Shown here: positions 49,102 through 54,406 of the stretch, piece after piece
Layout of the letters: each line of letters opens with the position of its first letter
How positions within the stretch are numbered: position 1 is the first letter of the stretch
Source of the DNA: CAYWVR01 sp964461715
Lineage (GTDB): Bacteria > Planctomycetota > Phycisphaerae > FEN-1346
NCBI GenBank assembly: GCA_964461715.1
Contig: CAYWVR010000022.1
Coordinates: 1-54,406, forward strand
Direction: 5' to 3'
Length of the DNA: 54,406 nt
The notes under the pieces: model-generated
The model's input: the letters and a program-made list of their open reading frames with translations, nothing else
What the model was told of the DNA's origin: nothing
Database searches by the model: none
Program-made: the position numbers and the translations under genes

Positions 49102-50034
49102 TCACTTCTCGGGCGTCAGCGTGATCTCGCGTTTGAGCGTCAGTTTGCCCTCGGCGCGGGTCGTGGCGCCGGCGGCGTCTTCGAGGGTCATCGTGACCTT
49201 GCCGTCCTGGCTCACCTCCTGGCGGAGGGCGAGGCCGAGGGGGCGGTCGAACCGGAGCGTTCCCGTCTGCCGGTAGGTCCCCTTCTCGATCTTCAGCGTC
49301 CCGCTGCCGACGTCGCTCGGCCGGCCGGGGCCGGTGGCGCTGGCTCCGTCGAGGGTGATGACGGCCGTCTTCCCGTCGTCTTCGAGCGAGGCGAGGGTGC
49401 ACTCGAACGTCATGGCCGAGGTCCCGGCGACGGGCACGGAGAGGTTGCGGCGGACCTGCCACGTGTCGCCGACGGCGACGGGCCCGGCGGGGAGGAAGCG
49501 GGCGGCGTGGCCGAGGAGGTTCTCGATCATGTCGTTGCCCATGCTCGCGCGCATCTCGGCGAAGAGGGGGGCGAGCGGCGGGTTCTCCTTCGCGAGCCGC
49601 TCCCACAGGGCGTCGAGGCCCGTCGCCTCGCGGACCTCCGCGCCGGGGCCGAGGCGGACGGTGATCGTCGTCTTCATCATCGGGCCGATGGCCCGGGCCA
49701 TGCTCGGGTCTTGCTCGTCGGGCGGGTCGGCGGAATCGTACGCGACCGTCTCGCGGCCCATCCGGACGATCTGCTTGAACGCCCGGTACGTCAGGGCGAC
49801 CGTCTGCGTGCCGGCGTCGTCGGGGGCGGAGACGTCGAGGCCGAGGGTGAAGGCCTGCTCGACCCGCTGGTCGGGCTGGGGCTCGCCGTCGGCGGTGACC
49901 TTCTGGGTCATCGTCGTCGAGGTCCCCAGGAGGTACCGCCCCTCGGGGAACCGGGCTTCGAGGGCGACCTTGTCCCGGGCGAGGGCCGTTGAGGCAAGAA
50001 GCAGGACCACGGCGCACGCTTGGTTGATATGCAT
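49102..50034 (-). CDS. exported DUF6263-like protein
   Basis: A 310-residue exported protein. The signal peptide is NQACAVVLLLASTALA. The mature part is beta-rich (YLLGTSTTMTQKVTADGEP, FTLGLDVSAPDDAGTQTVAL, GPVAVGDTWQVRRNLSVP, KGTYRQTGTLRFDRPLGLAL) and follows the DUF6263 pattern common in planctomycetes. Function is unknown. ATG 50034 has AGGTGG five bases upstream. The HZS-alpha-like gene lies 131 nt upstream in the same direction. Confidence 0.75.
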   Translation of the reverse strand: MHINQACAVVLLLASTALARDKVALEARFPEGRYLLGTSTTMTQKVTADGEPQPDQRVEQAFTLGLDVSAPDDAGTQTVALTYRAFKQIVRMGRETVAYDSADPPDEQDPSMARAIGPMMKTTITVRLGPGAEVREATGLDALWERLAKENPPLAPLFAEMRASMGNDMIENLLGHAARFLPAGPVAVGDTWQVRRNLSVPVAGTSAMTFECTLASLEDDGKTAVITLDGASATGPGRPSDVGSGTLKIEKGTYRQTGTLRFDRPLGLALRQEVSQDGKVTMTLEDAAGATTRAEGKLTLKREITLTPEK

Positions 50035-50114
50035 ATTCCACCTTATAAGCTGCGGCCGCGGTTCGCGGCGTCGTCGGGTTATGGTAGGCGCCGGCGCGCC
50101 CGCGTGCAAGAGGG

Positions 50115-50152
50115 AGGCGAACGTACCCCCGAACGGCCGTTCGCGGCTCCTG
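50115..50152. repeat. GGCGAACGTACCC dispersed element, copy 1
   Basis: AGGCGAACGTACCC is followed by the palindrome CGAACGGCCGTTCG and CGGCTCCTG. A second copy with the same order lies at 52999, so the HZS-alpha-like gene is flanked by direct copies. Confidence 0.5.
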
Positions 50153-50165
50153 GGCAGAACGTCGC

Positions 50166-52820
50166 CTACTCCAGGCGCGGCCACACCACTTCGCCGCGCG
50201 CTTGCTTCTCGAGGTCGAAGTACGCCCCGTAGAAGTTCGTGTTCGTGTCGAGCCACAGGGTCAGGCGGTATCGCTCCGCGTCCGTCAGCTGCACGCCGTG
50301 GTGGCCGGTGGCGAGCCTCTTGTAGAGGGGCGAGGCGTATGCCCCGAACGCGCCGGGGGTGTTGCGGCTGAGGCCGTGGCGCTCGTCGCGGATGGCCCCG
50401 TTCCCGCCGTTCTGCCAGAACCCGTGCCGCGCGAGCACCGTGTAGGACTGCGTCCAGCCGCTGCGCGCGTCCTTGCCGGTCGCCACCTTGCCGGACAGGT
50501 CCGGGGCCTTCTTCTGTTTTGTGTGGCACGCGACGCACTTTCGGTCGAGGACCGGCTGGACGAGTCGCGGATAGAGGACCGGGTTCGACCCGTCGACGTC
50601 GCCTTCGAGCTTCGAGGGCGGGCGGCGAAGGGCCAGGGGGACCTCGCGGGGCACGGCGGGGGCCCGGTTCCGGATCTCGTGGCATCCCTGGCAGGCCAGG
50701 CGCTGGCCCGGCTGGAGATATGTCAGCGACCGCATTGACTGGACCGCCAGGCCCTTCTCGTCGAGGGCCTGGAAGTAGAGGGCGCGGCCGGCGGGGGCCT
50801 CGAAATAGGCGCTCCCGTCCGCCTCGACCGGCACCACGCCCAGCACGCCGCGCGCCAGCGACTGGTTCCCGATGCCGATCCGCGGCCGATTGCTCGGGGC
50901 CGTCGCCTTCGGGTAGAGCTGGACGACGCGCAGGGCCGTGATCGTCGTCCCCTCCGGCCAGTCCAGCAGCCCGTCGTAGACGTCCATGACCGCGAAGGTC
51001 CCGGGCGCGAGGCCCTTCGGCGAATGGGCCGAGTCGCCCGGCATCGCCTTCGTCGCCTCCAGGATCGTCGGCTCGGCGGCGGCCCGGGCCTTCGAGTTGG
51101 GGCGGCCGGCGTCGGCGAGGTGCGTGACGACGGGCGGGAGGCGGCGGGCCCTCAAGGGCAGGGGGCTCTGGCAGTTGATGTCCGGGTCGCGGTACAGGAG
51201 CGTCCGGTTTCCGAAGCTGTCGACGACGTAGAGGCCGTGGGTCGTGGCGACGCCCCGGCGGCCGCGGTCCTTGGGGTCGCGCGGGGCGTAGGCGGCCAGG
51301 TAGACGTCCTCAGAGAGCGGCCAGCTCGTCGCGAACACCCAGTTGCCGCGCCCGCGCTCCGACTCCGGGAAGGGCGTCTCCGGCGTGACGCGCTTCACCT
51401 GGCTCATCACGTCGTCGTCCTCGATGTCCGGGTCGACCATGACCAGCGAGCCGAAGGCCTGGCCGTGGTGGGGGGCGGCGGTGGCGAGGTACCGGTGCGA
51501 GCCGGGGATCGGCTTGACGTCCAGCTCCATCCACGGCCGAAGCTGCCGCCCGTGACGCTTCGGGAAGTTGCCGTGCAGGCTGCGGGCGTCGCGGCCGTCG
51601 GGCGTGGTGATCCAGGGATGGTGCGCAATGTCGGAGTCGCGGTCCACGTAATCCCACCGCGAGTAGACCACCAGGCCCTGGTCCGTGACGCTCGGGTGCC
51701 ACTCGTTCGTCTCGTGGTAGCTGACCGGCACGATGTCCGACCCGTCGGGGTTCATCGAGTGGAGGGTGTAGGTGGGCACGGGCCGCCCGTGGCACCGCCC
51801 GAACCCGCCGCGACGCTCGGAGTTGAAGCAGAGGCGGCCGCTCGGGAGGAAGCAGGGGTCGAAGTCGTTCCAGGGTCCGTCGGTGAGCTGGACGAGGTTC
51901 GACCCGTCGATGTTCGCCTTGAAGAGATGGAAGCAGCTCGTCTCGCTCCAGCCGCCCCCGTCGCATTCGCACCAGGCGAAGACGACCTCGCGTCCGTCCC
52001 ACGAAAGGTCCGGCGCGACGAAGCACCCGTCCTCGAGCGGCCGGCCGGCCAGCCGCCCGTTCGCGACGGTCGCCCCCGCCAGGACGTCGGTGACCACCGG
52101 GGCGTCGCCCTTGAAGTTCGAGAGGATATGGAGACCCCCGCCCGACTTGGCGTTCTTGCCGAAGTACTGGTCGCACATGTGGCTGGCGCGCGAGAAGTGC
52201 TTCTTGATGAACAGGAGCCGGTCGAAGTCCAGGAGCGGATGCGCGAGGGCCACTCGCCGCCTCAGGCGGCAGGCGTCGGTGAAGAGGGCATAGCGGTCGG
52301 CCGTGCGGGCGACGGGCGTCGTGTCGGCCCGGGCCTTGAGGGTCTTGAGGTCCTTGCCGAAGGCGGCCCACTCGGGCTTCGGCCACCGCCGGGCCGTGTG
52401 GACGAGCAGGGCGGCCGTGCGACGCAGCACCAGGTCTACCGGGTCGCGGTCCGTCTCCAGGACCGTGGCCTCGGGACGATAGACTTGGTCGGCGATCTTC
52501 TCGAACCAGTCGCGGCTCTCGAGCTGGAGGACGAGGTCGTTCCACTGGAGCCGCCACTCGGCTTCGAGGGTTTCGGGCCCCGACGGCGGGGACGGGGGGT
52601 CGCGGGTGGGCTCAGGCTTCTCGCCGGTCCGCTCGGCGACCCGCTCGAGCGAAGGCGCGGCAGGCATCCGGGCCGGGGGTTCTTCGAGACAAATGGCCGG
52701 GGTATCCTCCATCTCGAGGTCCGGCTCCGACGGCGGAACCTGGCCCCGCGCCCATGCCGCCGCCGCGACCAGCGCGGCCAGGGCCGCCCATCCGCCCATG
52801 CCTCTCCTCATGCGCTTCAT
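50166..52820 (-). CDS. HZS-alpha-like exported cytochrome with beta-propeller
   Basis: An 884-residue protein with a signal peptide (GGWAALAALVAAAAWARG). The middle part is a TolB/WD40-like propeller (LFKANIDGSNLVQLTDGPWN, FDPCFLPSGRLCFNSERRGG, HSMNPDGSDIVPVSYHETN) followed by sequence of the hydrazine synthase alpha-subunit middle-domain family. Two c-type haem motifs lie near the C-terminus: CQGCH at about residue 710 and CVACH at about 764. Relatives are widespread in planctomycetes that do not perform anammox, so hydrazine synthesis should not be assumed; no HzsB or HzsC partner is here. ATG 52820 has AAGGAG nine bases upstream. Confidence 0.8.
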   Translation of the reverse strand: MKRMRRGMGGWAALAALVAAAAWARGQVPPSEPDLEMEDTPAICLEEPPARMPAAPSLERVAERTGEKPEPTRDPPSPPSGPETLEAEWRLQWNDLVLQLESRDWFEKIADQVYRPEATVLETDRDPVDLVLRRTAALLVHTARRWPKPEWAAFGKDLKTLKARADTTPVARTADRYALFTDACRLRRRVALAHPLLDFDRLLFIKKHFSRASHMCDQYFGKNAKSGGGLHILSNFKGDAPVVTDVLAGATVANGRLAGRPLEDGCFVAPDLSWDGREVVFAWCECDGGGWSETSCFHLFKANIDGSNLVQLTDGPWNDFDPCFLPSGRLCFNSERRGGFGRCHGRPVPTYTLHSMNPDGSDIVPVSYHETNEWHPSVTDQGLVVYSRWDYVDRDSDIAHHPWITTPDGRDARSLHGNFPKRHGRQLRPWMELDVKPIPGSHRYLATAAPHHGQAFGSLVMVDPDIEDDDVMSQVKRVTPETPFPESERGRGNWVFATSWPLSEDVYLAAYAPRDPKDRGRRGVATTHGLYVVDSFGNRTLLYRDPDINCQSPLPLRARRLPPVVTHLADAGRPNSKARAAAEPTILEATKAMPGDSAHSPKGLAPGTFAVMDVYDGLLDWPEGTTITALRVVQLYPKATAPSNRPRIGIGNQSLARGVLGVVPVEADGSAYFEAPAGRALYFQALDEKGLAVQSMRSLTYLQPGQRLACQGCHEIRNRAPAVPREVPLALRRPPSKLEGDVDGSNPVLYPRLVQPVLDRKCVACHTKQKKAPDLSGKVATGKDARSGWTQSYTVLARHGFWQNGGNGAIRDERHGLSRNTPGAFGAYASPLYKRLATGHHGVQLTDAERYRLTLWLDTNTNFYGAYFDLEKQARGEVVWPRLE

Positions 52821-53226
52821 GCGTCCGTACTCCTTCCGCCGTCCCGGCGTACCTCCACCGTCGGGCTCCCTTGGCTTAACCCGTGGCGGCGGGGATGGTG
52901 TTGCGTGGAAAACGATGTTTCAAACCGACGGAGTCGCGATCGTCCGATCGAGGGCACGTCGGCTTGCTCTTGTCCGTGGGCCCGCCGACACCCGGGCCAG
53001 GCGAACGTACCCGCGAACTCACGCTCGCGGCTCATGTGCCTGCGTTCATGGCCGGCCGACGATCGATTTGTAGCCGAAAGGCGGGGGGCGCCCAAGCCGT
53101 AGACTGTAGGCATCTGGCGAGTTTTGTGAAACGTTTTATGCTTTTGCGCCAGATGGGGGATTCCCCGATATTCGGGGCACGGCTGGGCCGATATATCGTG
53201 GAGTCTCAAACGCTGGGGAGCATGCC
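52821..53226. other. 406-nt intergenic region between divergent genes
   Basis: No gene is seen. It must hold the promoters of the HZS-alpha-like gene (leftward) and the GAF-HD-GYP gene (rightward), but no convincing -35/-10 pair was found. It contains the second copy of the GGCGAACGTACCC element and a small hairpin CCCCGA-TAT-TCGGGG at 53163-53177. Confidence 0.4.
52999..53036. repeat. GGCGAACGTACCC dispersed element, copy 2
   Basis: AGGCGAACGTACCC is followed by GCGAACTCACGCTCGCGG and CTCATG, matching the element at 50115 outside a changed loop. Confidence 0.5.
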
Positions 53227-54406
53227 ATGGCGACAGATGAGGGCCTGGCCAAAATCCAAGAGACCTCGGAGATGCTCCGGCGGATCACGGAGGTGGGCAT
53301 CCACCTCTCGACCGAGGCCGACCGGCGGAAAGTGCTGAACCGGATTCTGCTGGAGGCGCGGCACTTGGCGCGGGCGGAGGCGGGAAGCCTGTACGTCCTG
53401 GAGGAGGGGGTCCTTCGGTTCGTGTGTGCCCAGAACGACCGCGTGCCCCTCGACCGGCTGAACCGGACGCTCCTCGGGGCCGCCATCCCCGCCTCCGGCG
53501 GCTCGCTCGCGGGCCACGTGGCCGCCAGCGGCGAGGCGGTTCACCTGGCCGATGCCGACCACCCGCCTGCCGACGCCCCGTACCGGGTCCATCGGGATTT
53601 CGACGAGGCCACCGGCTTCCGGGCCCACAGCATCCTGGCCCTGCCGCTCCGGTGCCCGGACGGGGCCACCGTCGGCGTGCTGGAGCTGTTCAATCACACG
53701 GGCGCGAAGGGCCGCGTGGGCCCGTTCCCGGACTCGGGGACGAGCGGTCTGGCGTCGCTGGCCTCGATGGCCGCCATGACCATCCACAACATGGTCCTCC
53801 AGGACCAGCTCCGCCAGGCCCATCTCGATACGATTTTCCGCCTCTCGGTCGTTGTCGAGCTCCGGGACAACGAGACCTCCGACCACATCCGGCGGATGAG
53901 CCACACCTCGGCGCGGCTGGCGCGGGCCGTGGGCCTCGACTCCAAGACCGTCGACCTGATCCAGGCGACCAGCCCCATGCACGACATCGGGAAGGTCGTG
54001 ATCCCCGACGCGATTCTCCACAAGCGCGGGTCGCTGACGGACGAGGAACGCGAGGTCGTCAAGCAGCACCCGCTGATGGGGGCCCAGATTCTTGGCGAGG
54101 CCGCCAGCGACCTCGTCGGCGTGGCGCATGACATTGCCCTCTCGCACCACGAGCGCTGGGACGGCGGCGGGTACCCCAAGGGCCTCGCGGGGGAAGCCAT
54201 CCCCCTGTCCGGACGGATCGTCGGCCTCGCGGACGTGCTCGATGCGCTCCTCTCGAAACGGTGCTACAAGGACGCGTGCTCGTTGGATGAGACGCTCGAC
54301 ATCATCCGCGCCGAGGACGGGAAGCACTTCGACCCCGCCGTGACCCGCGCCTTCTTCGCCGACGCCGACGCGATTCTCGAATCGTACGTCACTGCGACGG
54401 CCGCCC
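53227..54406 (+). CDS. GAF-HD-GYP signalling protein (cut by window end)
   Basis: At least 393 residues, with no stop before the window ends. A GAF sensor domain occupies about 20-195 (LSTEADRRKVLNRILLEARH, AEAGSLYVLEEGVLRFVCAQ, GSLAGHVAASGEAVHLADAD, SILALPLRCPDGATVGVLEL). The HD-GYP phosphodiesterase domain follows (about 205-385): HIRRMSHTSARLARAVG, SPMHDIGKVVIPDAIL, HPLMGAQIL, HHERWDGGGYPKGLAG, GRIVGLADVLDALLSKR. It probably degrades c-di-GMP in response to a ligand of the GAF domain. ATG 53227 has GGGGAG six bases upstream. Confidence 0.9.
   Translation, partial: MATDEGLAKIQETSEMLRRITEVGIHLSTEADRRKVLNRILLEARHLARAEAGSLYVLEEGVLRFVCAQNDRVPLDRLNRTLLGAAIPASGGSLAGHVAASGEAVHLADADHPPADAPYRVHRDFDEATGFRAHSILALPLRCPDGATVGVLELFNHTGAKGRVGPFPDSGTSGLASLASMAAMTIHNMVLQDQLRQAHLDTIFRLSVVVELRDNETSDHIRRMSHTSARLARAVGLDSKTVDLIQATSPMHDIGKVVIPDAILHKRGSLTDEEREVVKQHPLMGAQILGEAASDLVGVAHDIALSHHERWDGGGYPKGLAGEAIPLSGRIVGLADVLDALLSKRCYKDACSLDETLDIIRAEDGKHFDPAVTRAFFADADAILESYVTATAA

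Noticed and set aside
50166..52820. Reading the HZS-alpha-like gene as proof of anammox metabolism
   Set aside because: The family is common in planctomycetes that do not perform anammox, and none of the other hydrazine genes is present in the window.
51024..53102. Plus-strand 692-codon frame over the HZS-alpha-like gene
   Set aside because: Shadow of the minus-strand gene. Low-complexity, no domains, and it crosses the promoter region.

Overview
The window is about 54 kb of very GC-rich DNA that is almost certainly from a planctomycete (Planctomycetota, possibly a Phycisphaerae-like lineage known from environmental genomes). The evidence is gene content: a secreted DUF1549/DUF1553 + DUF1501 + PPC-domain gene set, a PEP-CTERM protein, a DUF6263-like protein, an HZS-alpha-like cytochrome, FG-GAP/VCBS proteins and a typical HNH protein. 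Corrinoid and UroD-type methyltransferase components, Fe-S redox proteins and a rubrerythrin-like protein point to an anaerobic or microaerophilic way of life. This is an inference from gene content only; no rRNA gene is present.

Layout. 1-2520: a methyltransferase remnant, a promoter with a structured leader, and ilvD. 2520-9576: tRNA-Gln and a long information-processing block, glmU-prs-rplY-pth-rpsF-ssb-rpsR-rplI-dnaB. 9600-13540: initiator tRNA with a transposase/recombinase remnant, an IclR regulator with a palindromic operator divergent from two paralogous 4Fe-4S proteins, and tRNA-Arg(CCT); this looks like a small acquired islet between two tRNA genes. 13590-16560: NYN/OST-HTH RNA-metabolism protein (minus), a broken VCBS gene, then a Rieske-ferredoxin reductase fusion with its small ferredoxin. 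17443-27116: five overlapping or closely spaced genes for large exported proteins. 27355-29209: PHP hydrolase, lipoprotein and TPR-like protein with overlapping ends. 29314-34225: corrinoid protein, RluA, rubrerythrin-like protein, small lipoprotein, rfbB and an amidohydrolase. 34336-37169: a CAT-anticodon tRNA, broken MBL and glycerol-1-phosphate dehydrogenase genes, ArsR, a coiled-coil lipoprotein and miaA. 37171-40953: UroD-type methyltransferase, then the tight cbpA-cbpM-membrane protein-rnpA-yidD operon. 41033-52820 lies mostly on the minus strand: TPR membrane protein, PEP-CTERM protein, HNH, HD-GYP, membrane protein, leuB, DUF6263-like protein and HZS-alpha-like cytochrome. The right edge holds a GAF-HD-GYP gene cut by the window end.

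Regulation visible in the sequence. Sigma70-like promoters are easy to find. Four of them place an ATG exactly 6 nt after the -10 hexamer, which implies leaderless mRNAs. Structured non-coding stretches lie upstream of ilvD, upstream of the PEP-CTERM gene, and in two intergenic regions (42.29-42.37 kb and 43.71-43.98 kb) that may encode small RNAs. Five broken genes (methyltransferase, transposase, VCBS, MBL, G1P dehydrogenase) and at least two dispersed intergenic repeat families indicate ongoing gene decay.
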